Shown: positions 9,063 through 17,576 of the stretch, piece after piece
Numbering within the stretch: the first letter of the stretch is position 1
How the letters are laid out: each line of letters begins with the position of its first letter
Assembly: GCF_009754915.1 (NCBI RefSeq)
Contig: NZ_WPIK01000001.1
Location: forward strand, 1-64,000
DNA: 64,000 nucleotides
Source: Mucilaginibacter arboris
GTDB taxonomy: Bacteria; Bacteroidota; Bacteroidia; Sphingobacteriales; Sphingobacteriaceae
Direction of reading: 5' to 3'
Translations under genes and position numbers: made by a program
Notes under the pieces: generated by a model
What the model was told of the DNA's origin: nothing
Seen by the model: only the letters and a program-made list of their open reading frames with translations
Databases searched by the model: none

Positions 9063-9998
9063 CTAATCTAAAATAACCGGTCCGTTATTGTTAATTGGTG
9101 AAACATAAGTTTTGCTGGAAATTCCCAACGAAGTTAAATGTGATGCAATTTTTTGGGTGATAAAAGAAGCATTGGCTTCGGTTTTGGTGAAAGCAAAAAC
9201 CGAAGGGCCGGAACCGGAAATCCCGAAACTTACGGCACCGCTTTCCATCGCCATTTCGCGCATCTTATAAAAATCAGGAATTAAAATTGAACGAACAGGT
9301 TCTACCAGAATATCTTTCATGCTGCGGCCAATCAGGTCTATATCTTTCAGAAACAAACCGCTTACCAAACCGGCAATATTTCCCCATTGCGTTACGGCAT
9401 CTTTTAAAAATACTTTTTGTCGGATCATTTGCCTTGCATCTCGCGTTGGTACATCAACTTCCGGAAAAACGATGGCGCAATACAAACCTTCCGGATGCGG
9501 CAAGCGGATAATATCGAGCGGTTCATAACTTCTGATCAGCACAAAACCGCCTAATAAAGCTGGTGCAACATTATCTGCATGGCCGTATCCGCAAGCGAGT
9601 TCTTCGCCTTTCATGGCAAACGGAACGAGTTCCATTGGAGTTAGCGGATTATCAAGCAGATTATTTATCGCAAACAAACCCGCAACTGTACTCGCCGAAC
9701 TGGAACCCAAACCGCTGCCAATCGGCATTTTTTTGTGGAGTTCGATTTCGATACCTAAATCCGGCTGACCGATGTGGTTCAGATAATGTTTAACACTGGC
9801 GCTAACCGTATTCTTTGCAGCATCTAAAGGCAACCGGCCGTCATCTCCGGTAATTTTTTTTATGGTGATGCCTGATTTTTCCACTCTATGCATCACCACT
9901 TCATCTCCCGGCGCATTTACGGCAAAACCCAGTACATCATAACCGCAAACCACATTGGCAACAGTAGCCGGGGCAAATACTTTTATAGAATCTTTCAT
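9063..9998 (-). CDS. thrB: Homoserine kinase
   Basis: 311-residue GHMP-family kinase that phosphorylates homoserine. The ATP loop PIGSGLGSSSAST lies at 92-104, and the C-terminal GISGSGPSVFAF is the third GHMP motif. It lies between thrA and thrC with 58 and 84 bp gaps. A TC-type iterated motif copy (9159-9172) is embedded in codons for NASFIT near residue 277, showing how the DNA motif is accommodated in a coding frame. Confidence 0.97.
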   Translation of the reverse strand: MKDSIKVFAPATVANVVCGYDVLGFAVNAPGDEVVMHRVEKSGITIKKITGDDGRLPLDAAKNTVSASVKHYLNHIGQPDLGIEIELHKKMPIGSGLGSSSASTVAGLFAINNLLDNPLTPMELVPFAMKGEELACGYGHADNVAPALLGGFVLIRSYEPLDIIRLPHPEGLYCAIVFPEVDVPTRDARQMIRQKVFLKDAVTQWGNIAGLVSGLFLKDIDLIGRSMKDILVEPVRSILIPDFYKMREMAMESGAVSFGISGSGPSVFAFTKTEANASFITQKIASHLTSLGISSKTYVSPINNNGPVILD

Positions 9999-10056
9999 TG
10001 TTTTTAAAAAGAGCGGAGTTCAAAGACTAAAGACCGGCCTTTATAATTTAATTAAT

Positions 10057-12507
10057 TTAATGTGCACCAACATTTACCAAATCAGCAAAAACACCGGCAG
10101 CAGTAACTTCGGCGCCAGCGCCTGGCCCTTTTACAACTAACGGACGTTCTTTATAACGTTCTGTGGTAAACGATATCACGTTATCACTGCCCGAAAGCGA
10201 GTAAAAAGCATGTCCGGCATCAACTTGCTGTAAAGAAATAGAAACTTCTCCGTTTTCTAATTTTCCAATGTAACGAAGCACTTTTCCGTTGCTTTCTGCT
10301 GCTGTTTTTATGCCGTTAAAATAAGCATCTTCCGCTTGTAAGGCTTCGTAAAATTCGGCTACTGTACCTGCTTCGATTGCTGTTTTTGGCAGCATATTTT
10401 CCAGCTTTACATCAGCTGCTTCTAACGGATAACCTGCATCACGTGCTAAAATCAGCATTTTTCGCATAAAATCCATTCCGCTTAAATCGTCGCGCGGATC
10501 AGGTTCTGTGTAACCTTTTTCCTGCGCTGTTTTCACCACATCATGGAAGTTTGCATCTCCTTTAAAATTGTTAAAAATAAAGGAAATCGTTCCAGATAAA
10601 ATAGCTTCAATTTTGATAATCCGGTCACCGGAAAGCATCAAATTTTTCAACGTCTGGATAATAGGCAAACCTGCGCCAACATTGGTTTCGTAGTAAAAGT
10701 CAACCCCATGGTTCCGGGCCGCATCTTTAAACTTTTGATATTGTTCGTAGCTGCCAGAATTACCGATCTTATTGCAGGTTACAATAGAAATATTCGAATT
10801 AAAAATCTTTTCATAAAAAGCAACCGGTTTCGGGCTGGCCGTATTATCAATAAAAACAGCATTTGGCAAGTTCATTTCCTTCATCCTTGCAACAAACAGT
10901 TCCAGTTCTGCTGTTTCTGCAGAAGCTTCTAACATTTCCTGCCAGTTATCCAGCGATAAACCATTATCATCAAAAAACATTTTACGCGTATTGCTGATGC
11001 CGGCAATTTTCACCTGGATACCATTGTTTTCCTGCAAAAAGTTACGGTGCGATTGGAGTTGCCTAAATAGGGTTTTGCCAATATTTCCGGTTCCCAAACA
11101 AAAAGCATGAAGCGTTTTATTTAGTTCGATAAAAAAAGCATCATGAACGGCGTTTAAAGCTTTGCCCAGATCAGGACGGGAAATAACGACAGAAATATTG
11201 TATTCTGATGAACCTTGCGCAATTGCCCGAACGTTTACGCCGTTTCTGCCCAAGGCATGGAACAACTTGCCCGACATACCCGGCGTTTGCTTCATATTCT
11301 CGCCTACAATAGCTAAAATGGAAAGATTTTGCTCAAAAACCGGTGCTTCCAGCTTTTTGGCAATCAGCTCCAGCTCAAATTCCTGCTCAATTAATTGTTG
11401 TGCTTTTAAAGCATTGGTTGGATGAATGGCAAACGTAATGCTGTGCTCAGAAGAAGATTGTGTGATTAAAATTACGTTGATCTGCTCGCGTGCCAACAAA
11501 CTGAACAACCTGCCGCTAAAACCAGCTTTGCCAACCATTCCGCTGCCTTCGAGGTTAATGATGCTGATCTCGTTAATAGAAGAAATCCCTTTAATGATTA
11601 AGTTTGAAGTGCCGCAATCATGTCTGATTACCGTTCCCGGAAAATCAGGTTGAAAAGTATTTTTGATAGCGATAGGGATGCGTTTTAAAAACGCCGGGAT
11701 CATGGTTGGCGGATAAATCACTTTGGCACCAAAGTAAGAAAGCTCCATTGCTTCTGTATAAGAAAGTTCCGGCAGCGGAAATGCTTTTTTTACCATCCTC
11801 GGGTCTGCCGTCATCATTCCGTTTACATCCGTCCAGATCTGGATTTCTTCCGCATTTAAAGCAGAACCGAAAATTGCTGCTGTGTAATCGCTCCCGCCAC
11901 GGCCCAAAGTTGTCATCCGGCCTTTTTCATTACTGGCAATAAATCCGGTCACAAAAAGTATTTTCCCTTTATTTTCGCTATAAAAGCTTTGAATTAAAAT
12001 TTCTGTTAATTCGGTTTGTACCCGCGCCTGGCCGAAATTGCTATCGGTTTTAATCAGTTCAGAAGCATCAACAAAACAAATTTCCTGCAAATATTGCTCA
12101 GCAATTTTACTGATCATAAAAGTAGAACAGCGTTCGCCATAACTTAATACCAAGTCTCGGGTTTGGGCAGTAAGTTCCTTTAAGCTGAAAATTCCTTGCA
12201 GCAAATCTTCCAGTTCATTAAAAAAAATCTTCAGTTTTGTAAAAACCGGATTTTGCCGCTGTACATCTAATAGTGTTTTTATCACTAAAAAATGGCGGTC
12301 TTCCAATTCTTTAAGGTAAGAAGAAAAATCTTCGCCTAAAGAAGCTTTATCCGCCATTTTAGACAGCAGGTTTGTAACACCGCTCATGGCAGAAAGTACA
12401 ACTATCGGATTACCAGAAACAGCAGCTTCTTTTTTAACAATTTCCAGTAGTGCCTGGATACTTTCGGGAGAACCTACGGATGTGCCTCCGAATTTTAATA
12501 CTTTCAT
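10057..12507 (-). CDS. thrA: Bifunctional aspartokinase / homoserine dehydrogenase
   Basis: 816 residues (E. coli ThrA 820). The aspartokinase domain (about 1-290) starts MKVLKFGGTSV and includes TTLGRGGSDYTAA. Two ACT-type regulatory units follow (about 315-455), for example EGSGMVGKAGFSGRLF and VGENMKQTPGMSGKLFHAL. The homoserine dehydrogenase domain (about 463-816) opens with the Rossmann motif LGTGNIGKTL and contains KIEAILSGTISFIFN and DPRDDLSGMD. It catalyses the first and third steps toward threonine and methionine. ACT domains imply allosteric feedback by threonine, and an attenuator upstream adds transcriptional control. The start ATG is 14 nt past the attenuator hairpin. Confidence 0.97.
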   Translation of the reverse strand: MKVLKFGGTSVGSPESIQALLEIVKKEAAVSGNPIVVLSAMSGVTNLLSKMADKASLGEDFSSYLKELEDRHFLVIKTLLDVQRQNPVFTKLKIFFNELEDLLQGIFSLKELTAQTRDLVLSYGERCSTFMISKIAEQYLQEICFVDASELIKTDSNFGQARVQTELTEILIQSFYSENKGKILFVTGFIASNEKGRMTTLGRGGSDYTAAIFGSALNAEEIQIWTDVNGMMTADPRMVKKAFPLPELSYTEAMELSYFGAKVIYPPTMIPAFLKRIPIAIKNTFQPDFPGTVIRHDCGTSNLIIKGISSINEISIINLEGSGMVGKAGFSGRLFSLLAREQINVILITQSSSEHSITFAIHPTNALKAQQLIEQEFELELIAKKLEAPVFEQNLSILAIVGENMKQTPGMSGKLFHALGRNGVNVRAIAQGSSEYNISVVISRPDLGKALNAVHDAFFIELNKTLHAFCLGTGNIGKTLFRQLQSHRNFLQENNGIQVKIAGISNTRKMFFDDNGLSLDNWQEMLEASAETAELELFVARMKEMNLPNAVFIDNTASPKPVAFYEKIFNSNISIVTCNKIGNSGSYEQYQKFKDAARNHGVDFYYETNVGAGLPIIQTLKNLMLSGDRIIKIEAILSGTISFIFNNFKGDANFHDVVKTAQEKGYTEPDPRDDLSGMDFMRKMLILARDAGYPLEAADVKLENMLPKTAIEAGTVAEFYEALQAEDAYFNGIKTAAESNGKVLRYIGKLENGEVSISLQQVDAGHAFYSLSGSDNVISFTTERYKERPLVVKGPGAGAEVTAAGVFADLVNVGAH

Positions 12508-12521
12508 AATAAGGGTTTAAC

Positions 12522-12557
12522 AAAAAAGCCTTCCTCTTTGCGGAGGAAGGCTTTTTA
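12522..12557 (-). terminator. Attenuator terminator of the thr operon
   Basis: On the minus strand AAAAAGCCTTCCTCCG, loop, GAGGAAGGCTTTTTT gives a strong hairpin with a terminal T-run, placed between the leader peptide and the thrA start. The 5' arm CCTTCCTCC is also exactly complementary to GGAGGAAGG at the end of the leader reading frame (12591-12599), so an alternative antiterminator can form. This is the classic arrangement for ribosome-mediated attenuation. Confidence 0.88.
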
Positions 12558-12587
12558 TGGTTTTTATCTTTATTTTTTTACCAAAAT

Positions 12588-12656
12588 CTATCCTTCCTCC
12601 GAAATATTGCCGGTGGTAGTAATAATGGTAATGATAATGGATTGATTGCTCAGCAT
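12588..12656 (-). CDS. thrL: thr operon leader peptide
   Basis: A 22-codon reading frame, ATG at 12656 and TAG at 12588-12590, encodes MLSNQSIIITIITTTGN followed by ISEEG. It contains five Ile codons and five Thr codons in a run of ten residues or so, very like the E. coli ThrL pattern ending TTTGN. Its last sense codons contain GGAGGAAGG, which can pair with the 5' arm of the terminator downstream. A ribosome stalled at Thr/Ile codons would leave this segment free to form the antiterminator; a ribosome reaching the stop would cover it and let the terminator fold. No Shine-Dalgarno is visible. Similarity to ThrL is by reading, not alignment. Confidence 0.85.
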   Translation of the reverse strand: MLSNQSIIITIITTTGNISEEG

Positions 12657-12733
12657 AAATTTGTCCTGGTTGAGGGCGGCGTAAAGTAAATACTTTGTTC
12701 TCAATTTTGCAACAGACAAATAATTTTTTTGTT

Positions 12734-12788
12734 GATAAAAGAAGTATATACAAGAAGTATATCTATTTTTGATAGATAAAAACAGTAT
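12734..12788 (-). repeat. Two iterated motif copies upstream of mazE
   Basis: Minus-strand ATACTTCTTTTATC (12734-12747, TC type) and ATACTGTTTTTATC (12775-12788, GT type) lie 27 bp apart in the divergent region between the thr leader and the mazE-like gene. The two subtypes occur side by side here. Confidence 0.7.
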
Positions 12789-12792
12789 CAAC

Positions 12793-13056
12793 ATGAAAAG
12801 TATATTGCTAAAAATTGATGATAAGCTTTTTGAGGAAACAGAGAAGCATGTTAAAAAATTGAAAATAAGCAGAAATAGTTTTATAAAAGAAGCTATTGCC
12901 ACTTATGCTAAAACTTTGTCTCGCAAGGAATGGGAAGAGCAGGTTCGACGTGAAGTTGAAATATTAAAAGCACATGATCCTGATAAAGAATTAAAACAAA
13001 TATTTCAAACTGCTTCCTTAATTGATATGCAAAAATATTTAGATGATGAATATTAA
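12793..13056 (+). CDS. MazE-like ribbon-helix-helix antitoxin
   Basis: 87 residues from the ATG at 12793. An upstream start eight codons earlier would place translation inside a motif repeat and is less likely. The N-terminal half (KSILLKIDDKLFEETEKH, then KISRNSFIKEAIATYA) looks like a ribbon-helix-helix DNA-binding fold; the C-terminal half is charged and helical as in toxin-neutralising tails. It overlaps the PemK/MazF toxin gene by 14 nt, typical of a TA operon. It probably autoregulates the operon by binding near its own start. Confidence 0.85.
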   Translation: MKSILLKIDDKLFEETEKHVKKLKISRNSFIKEAIATYAKTLSRKEWEEQVRREVEILKAHDPDKELKQIFQTASLIDMQKYLDDEY

Positions 13057-13408
13057 CCCGATACCGCTTCAATACGAAATATGGATTGCAGATCTAGACC
13101 CTGCAAGCGGAACTGAACCTGGAAAAATCCGTCCGGTTATCATTCTGCAAGCGGATGTTTTGCATTACGCTGGCCACACCTCTACTATTGCCTGCGCCGT
13201 TTCTTCTCAACCAAAAGAAGGCGTTTCCTTGATCCGGCAAAGAATTCAGCCTTCTGTAGAAAACGGACTACGAAAAGAATCTTATATTTTAATTGATCAA
13301 ATTCGCGCTTTGGATTTAATAAGATTACATCAAAAAATCGGAGAACTTGAAGAAGAAGCGATCAATACTTTGCGTCAAAACATTAAATCAATTTTATCTT
13401 TAGATTAA
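13043..13408 (+). CDS. PemK/MazF-type toxin (mRNA interferase)
   Basis: 121-residue PemK/MazF family protein. YEIWIADLDPASGTEPGKIRP is the family's N-terminal signature, with the R of IRP the catalytic arginine, and TIACAVSS follows in the core barrel. Members cleave mRNA at short sequence motifs. The start is within the last codons of the antitoxin (ATGATGAATATT; either ATG possible). Its stop codon TAA shares one base with the ATG of rsgA (TAATG at 13406-13410), so toxin and a ribosome-assembly GTPase appear translationally coupled, an odd union. All family residues look intact. Confidence 0.9.
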   Translation: MMNINPIPLQYEIWIADLDPASGTEPGKIRPVIILQADVLHYAGHTSTIACAVSSQPKEGVSLIRQRIQPSVENGLRKESYILIDQIRALDLIRLHQKIGELEEEAINTLRQNIKSILSLD

Positions 13409-14328
13409 TGCAGGGCCTCGTAACAAAATCTACCGGAAGCTGGTACCAGGTGCAGGATGCGGAAGGAAAGCGCTTTGATTGCCGGATAAAAGGCAAGTTC
13501 CGGATGAAAGGTTTAACCACCACCAACCCAATTGCTGTTGGAGACCGTGTTGATTTTGAGATCGAGCCGGAACAGCAAACGGGCGTGATCCACAAGCTGC
13601 ACGACCGGAAAAATTACATCATCCGTAAATCCATCAACCTAAGCAAACAGGCGCAAATTATTGCTGCAAACCTTGATCTGGCTTTGCTGGTGGTTACCTT
13701 AGCCTCTCCCCGCACTTCCCTCGGTTTTATCGACCGTTTTTTGGTTACTGCCGAAGCTTATGGCATTCCGGCCGGAATTGTTTTTAACAAGCTGGATCTA
13801 TTCAGCGAAGAAGGTTTGGAAATCCTGGCTGAGTACCGTGCTATTTATGAAAATATCGGTTATCAGTGTTATGAAACTTCTGCTATAAAAAAAACAGGCA
13901 TAAAAGAAGTATCGGAAGTTTTAAAAGACAAAACCACACTTTTCTCCGGCCATTCCGGCGTAGGAAAATCTACTTTACTCAATTCAATTTTTCCGGGAAT
14001 GGAAACCCGCACAGGCGAAATTTCGGATTGGAGCGATAAAGGCAAACACACTACCACTTTTGCCGAAATGTTTGAGCTGCCTTTTGGCGGTTTTTTGATT
14101 GATACGCCCGGCATCCGTGAATTAGGCGTGATCGATATTGAAAAACAGGAGCTGAGCCACTTTTTCCCGGAAATGCGCGAGCTGTTAAACCAATGCCGTT
14201 TCTATAATTGCCGCCATATTAACGAACCAGGCTGCGCGGTTTTAGCTGCGCTGCAAGAAGGCGTAATTGAACAATCTCGTTATGAAAGCTATTTGAGTAT
14301 TTATCATGGGAATGATACGAGGGCGTAA
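13408..14328 (+). CDS. rsgA: Ribosome small-subunit-dependent GTPase A
   Basis: 306-residue circularly permuted GTPase that checks late 30S assembly. An N-terminal OB-fold (about 1-70) is followed by the permuted G domain: NKLDL (G4) near 130, GHSGVGKSTLLN (G1) near 185, DTPGIRELG (G3) near 230. The C-terminal zinc site is formed by C-x5-C-x-H-x6-C in NQCRFYNCRHINEPGC. The ATG overlaps the last base of the toxin gene's stop, and no separate promoter is visible, so it may be cotranscribed with the TA pair. A motif copy (13899-13912) is inside the gene. Confidence 0.96.
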   Translation: MQGLVTKSTGSWYQVQDAEGKRFDCRIKGKFRMKGLTTTNPIAVGDRVDFEIEPEQQTGVIHKLHDRKNYIIRKSINLSKQAQIIAANLDLALLVVTLASPRTSLGFIDRFLVTAEAYGIPAGIVFNKLDLFSEEGLEILAEYRAIYENIGYQCYETSAIKKTGIKEVSEVLKDKTTLFSGHSGVGKSTLLNSIFPGMETRTGEISDWSDKGKHTTTFAEMFELPFGGFLIDTPGIRELGVIDIEKQELSHFFPEMRELLNQCRFYNCRHINEPGCAVLAALQEGVIEQSRYESYLSIYHGNDTRA

Positions 14329-14421
14329 AGAAAGTTATAAGTTATACGTATCCAAACACTTCACTAATTTTATCGCAGGCCTTAAAAACTTAAAACATAT
14401 CACTCAAAACTTACAACTCAA

Positions 14422-14880
14422 ATGAGGGCAGTTATCCAACGCGTAAGCCAAGCATCTGTAAAAGTAAACGGCATAGCAACCGGCGAAATCGAAACTGGTT
14501 TTTTGGTTCTGCTTGGGATTGAAGAGGCAGATACCGAAGAAGATGTAAGCTGGTTAACACAAAAAATAATCGGAATTCGGGTTTTTCGTGATGAAAATGG
14601 TTTAATGAACAAAGCTTTAGCTGATGTTAACGGTGATATTTTGCTGATTTCGCAATTCACACTTTTTGCGCAAACTAAAAAAGGGAACCGACCATCTTTT
14701 ATCCGCGCAGCGAAACCTGAAAAAGCAATTCCATTATATGAAATGATGATTAAAATCCTGGAAAACCTATTAGGCAAAAGTATTTCGACCGGCATTTTTG
14801 GTGCAGATATGAAAGTAAGTTTAGTAAATGATGGGCCGGTAACCGTCATCATGGATACAAAAGATAAAGACAACCACTGA
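14422..14880 (+). CDS. dtd: D-aminoacyl-tRNA deacylase
   Basis: 152 residues, the usual DTD length. It hydrolyses D-aminoacyl-tRNAs and mischarged glycyl-tRNA. It begins MRAVIQRVSQASV, contains the invariant SQFTLFAQ near residue 78 and NDGPVTV near 135, which form the active site across the dimer. It is 4 bp upstream of the MazG-like gene, so the two probably share a transcript with rsgA. Confidence 0.97.
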   Translation: MRAVIQRVSQASVKVNGIATGEIETGFLVLLGIEEADTEEDVSWLTQKIIGIRVFRDENGLMNKALADVNGDILLISQFTLFAQTKKGNRPSFIRAAKPEKAIPLYEMMIKILENLLGKSISTGIFGADMKVSLVNDGPVTVIMDTKDKDNH

Positions 14881-14884
14881 TTTT

Positions 14885-15211
14885 ATGACGATAAAAGAAG
14901 CACAGCAAGCAGTCGACGAATGGATCCAAACAACAGGAATCCGTTATTTTAACGAGCTAACCAACACTGCAATTTTAATGGAAGAAGTTGGCGAAGTTGC
15001 CCGAATTATGGCTCGAAAGTATGGCGAACAATCTTTCAAAAAATCTGACGAAGAAGTGAATTTATCTGATGAAATGGCTGACGTTTTATTTGTGCTGATC
15101 TGTCTGGCTAATCAAACCGGAATTGATTTAACCGAAGCGCTGGAAAAAAACATGGCTAAAAAAAGCATCCGGGATACGGATCGGCATAGGGATAATGAGA
15201 AGTTGAAGTAG
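14885..15211 (+). CDS. MazG-like nucleotide pyrophosphohydrolase
   Basis: 108-residue all-alpha NTP pyrophosphatase of the MazG/dCTPase superfamily. The metal-binding pattern is EEVGEVARIM (E-x3-E-like) followed by LSDEMADVLFVLICLA (E-x2-D), and a conserved KKSIRDTDRHRDN tail. Such enzymes hydrolyse (d)NTPs to monophosphates, often house-cleaning of damaged nucleotides. It starts 4 bp after dtd; its first codons MTIKEAQQ fall in a TC-type motif copy (14890-14903). Confidence 0.87.
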   Translation: MTIKEAQQAVDEWIQTTGIRYFNELTNTAILMEEVGEVARIMARKYGEQSFKKSDEEVNLSDEMADVLFVLICLANQTGIDLTEALEKNMAKKSIRDTDRHRDNEKLK

Positions 15212-15213
15212 AT

Positions 15214-15509
15214 TTACTGTTTAGAATATTTCTTGTATTCTTCTAAAGCCTCTAACAAACGTTTCGCATTTGCAGGGCTTTTTAACAAGTAAGCAGTTTC
15301 TTTACTTGGTTTTTCAGGTTTCTTATTTAGAGCCAAACAAGTAGCCAGATAGTCATTAACCGCTTTATGAAAAGATTTTTTACTTCTTTAAAAGATCTTC
15401 CTTCAAAAGTTACTAAGTCGTTAATTCCCAAAATATTTCCGTATAATGCTTCTTTCCCGCTAAAATTAATCTTAGCCAGATAGTCTTTGTATTTTAAAAA
15501 ATTAGTCAT
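15214..15509 (-). pseudogene. Frameshifted HicB-like antitoxin with YefM-like tail
   Basis: From 15509 the frame reads MTNFLKYKDYLAKINFSGKE and INDLVTFEGRSFKEVK, matching the N-terminal part of HicB-type antitoxins. At a run of six A's on the coding strand (15376-15381 on plus) one base is missing and the zero frame stops soon after. The next frame restores SFHKAVNDYLATCLALNK, the expected HicB continuation, then ends with ETAYLLKSPANAKRLLEAL, which looks like the C-terminal tail of YefM/Phd antitoxins instead of the HicB DNA-binding domain. It ends at TAA 15214. No partner toxin is adjacent. Frameshift is clear; the hybrid reading is from memory of the families. Confidence 0.72.
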
Positions 15510-15554
15510 TTTTAACTTATCCTTTTTCTTTAAAAGCTAAATTTAAAATAGCAC

Positions 15555-16280
15555 TTATCCTTCCAACTTCACCAGCTTCTCCCCTCTCAAAACCGGAATA
15601 GCCGTTGTTAAATCAACCTGCAAACAAAACCTAATATCTTCTTCAATACCTAACTTTTTTAAACGTTCGCTGTGCGCTGTTTTTTGCAGGTAAGCATTCA
15701 AGTCGTTTTTTCCAAGCTGAAAAAGATCATTTGCGGCAATGCCGGGATCGTCTAATTGATAATCGCTTGTTTTAAGCTGATCAATCACGGCGCCGGCAAA
15801 TAAAGTATCTTCTAAATTAAAATTGTTTTTCCATCCGGCACAAACTAGTAAAATATTTTCCTGCTGATCTTGCAGCCAGTTACACAAAGCCGAAAGGTTT
15901 AAAAACGAACCGATCACAACTTTTTTGGCTCCGCGCGATAAATGCAAAGCGTGTGTGCCATTAGTTGTAGTGAGCACAATGGTTTTTCCGGCAACTTTTT
16001 CTGAAGTGTACGAGAACGGCGAGTTTCCAAAATCAAAACCTGCTACCACTTCTCCGTTACGCTCGGCAGCGAGCAGATAATCAAACCCTTTTTGCCGGTA
16101 AGCAGCGCATTCTTCTACCTGCGCAACCGGAATAATGGCTTCTGCGCCATTTTCAATGCCGTAACAAATCGATGAGGTTGCCCGGAAAATATCAATAATA
16201 ACAGCAATACTATTTTCAATATGGTAAAGCGGCAGCAGTGCCGGTGTTAAGCAGGTTTCAATCGTTAGTTTTTCATTCAT
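15555..16280 (-). CDS. comB: ComB-like 2-phosphosulfolactate phosphatase
   Basis: 241 residues with the ComB family pattern: VIIDIFRATSSI near residue 28, AAERNGEVVAGFDFGNSP near 93, KTIVLTTTNGTHAL near 125, and LVCAGWKNNFNLEDTLFAGA near 165. ComB dephosphorylates 2-phosphosulfolactate to sulfolactate in methanogen coenzyme M synthesis; many bacteria without coenzyme M carry it, with sulfolactate or another phospho-acid as the supposed product. No comA or comC partner is in this window. It is separated from gcvT by a 78-bp spacer carrying a motif copy. The family is firm; the substrate is not. Confidence 0.88.
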   Translation of the reverse strand: MNEKLTIETCLTPALLPLYHIENSIAVIIDIFRATSSICYGIENGAEAIIPVAQVEECAAYRQKGFDYLLAAERNGEVVAGFDFGNSPFSYTSEKVAGKTIVLTTTNGTHALHLSRGAKKVVIGSFLNLSALCNWLQDQQENILLVCAGWKNNFNLEDTLFAGAVIDQLKTSDYQLDDPGIAANDLFQLGKNDLNAYLQKTAHSERLKKLGIEEDIRFCLQVDLTTAIPVLRGEKLVKLEG

Positions 16281-16319
16281 TACAAAAAGCAGTTAGAGGT
16301 TAGTCACCAATTTTTAGGT

Positions 16320-16333
16320 GATAAAAGAAGCAT
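16320..16333 (-). repeat. Iterated motif copy (TC type)
   Basis: Minus-strand ATGCTTCTTTTATC followed by ACCTAAAAATTGG between gcvT and comB. It is a full extended-consensus copy. Confidence 0.75.
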
Positions 16334-16358
16334 GCGGCTTTAATTAAGTTAACTGTTT

Positions 16359-17441
16359 TTATTTGTAAAAAGGCGGCTTAACTACTTTTGCTTTAATTTT
16401 TTGGTCGCGTATTTTGATGTAGATTTCGGTTCCTTCTTTGGCAAAAGCATTTTCAACATAACCCAAACCAACTGCTTTTTGCAAAGATGGCGATTGCGTA
16501 CCCGACGTTACTTTGCCAATCGAATTTCCTTCTGCATCTGTAATTTCATAATCATGGCGGGGAATGCCGCGTTCAATCATTTCAAAACCAATTAATTTTT
16601 TGCTGATACCGTTTTCTTTTTGCTGTTTTAATGCTGCTGCGTTTACAAAATCTTTATTGAACTTGGTTACCCAGCCTAAACCTGCTTCCAGCGGAGAAGT
16701 GGTATCATCAATATCATTGCCGTACAAACAAAAACCCATTTCCAAGCGTAAAGTATCGCGTGCGGCCAAACCAATTGGTTTAATACCAAAAGGTTCTCCG
16801 GCTTTTAAAATAGCTTCCCAAATATGAGGTGCGTGCCGGTTATCAAAATAAATTTCAAAACCGCCGGCACCAGTATAACCTGTTGCAGAAATGATTACGT
16901 TTTCTACATTGGCAAACGTGCTTCTTTTAAAGGTATAATATTCCATCGAACCTAAGTCGACCTCTGTTAAGCTTTGCAATGCTTCTGCTGCTTTCGGCCC
17001 CTGCACGGCAAGCAATGAAGTTCGGTCAGAAATATCAGTTATTTTCACTTCGCCGTTCTCATTATATTTTGAAATCCAGTTCCAATCTTTTTCAATATTA
17101 GAAGCATTTACCACCAGCATGTACGTTTTTTCATCCATCCGGTAAACCAGTAGATCATCTACAATGCCGCCAGTTTCGTTTGGTAAGCAAGAGTATTGCA
17201 CTTTGCCATCGTACAATTTTGAAGCATCGTTGCTGGTTACTTTTTGGATCAGCTCAAGTGCTTTATCTCCTTTTAAAATAAACTCGCCCATGTGGCTCAC
17301 ATCAAAAACCCCTACCGCTTTACGTACGGTTTCGTGTTCCTGAATGATGCCTGCGTATTGTACAGGCATATTGTAACCTGCAAAAGGGACCATTTTAGCG
17401 CCGGTTTTAATGTGAACGTCTGTAAGGGCAGTTTTTTTCAT
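16359..17441 (-). CDS. gcvT: Glycine cleavage system T protein (aminomethyltransferase)
   Basis: 360 residues. It transfers the methylene group from aminomethyl-lipoyl H protein to tetrahydrofolate. Family segments visible are [26 protein letters not shown] with the catalytic Asp region, [31 protein letters not shown] and [12 protein letters not shown]. The H protein gene gcvH is 25 kb away (42421) and gcvP is not in the window, so the system is scattered, as is common in Bacteroidota. A 135-bp spacer lies upstream; no convincing promoter box was found in it. Confidence 0.97.
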   Translation of the reverse strand: MKKTALTDVHIKTGAKMVPFAGYNMPVQYAGIIQEHETVRKAVGVFDVSHMGEFILKGDKALELIQKVTSNDASKLYDGKVQYSCLPNETGGIVDDLLVYRMDEKTYMLVVNASNIEKDWNWISKYNENGEVKITDISDRTSLLAVQGPKAAEALQSLTEVDLGSMEYYTFKRSTFANVENVIISATGYTGAGGFEIYFDNRHAPHIWEAILKAGEPFGIKPIGLAARDTLRLEMGFCLYGNDIDDTTSPLEAGLGWVTKFNKDFVNAAALKQQKENGISKKLIGFEMIERGIPRHDYEITDAEGNSIGKVTSGTQSPSLQKAVGLGYVENAFAKEGTEIYIKIRDQKIKAKVVKPPFYK

Positions 17442-17576
17442 CTAAGTAAATTGTTTTTTAATAGTGATGAAGTTATCAGAAGCTATTATGATTTTAATTG
17501 TAGCTTATGATGGTTTCATTTTGGAGAAGAAATTTATGCGGTAAAAGTAGTAAATTATGCAAAAGGACAAGTCAGG

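Noticed and set aside
12588-12902. A 104-codon minus-strand frame running into the thr leader peptide
   Set aside because: The upstream part is hydrophobic low-complexity sequence antisense to the mazE-like gene; only the last 22 codons, from the ATG at 12656, fit a leader peptide.
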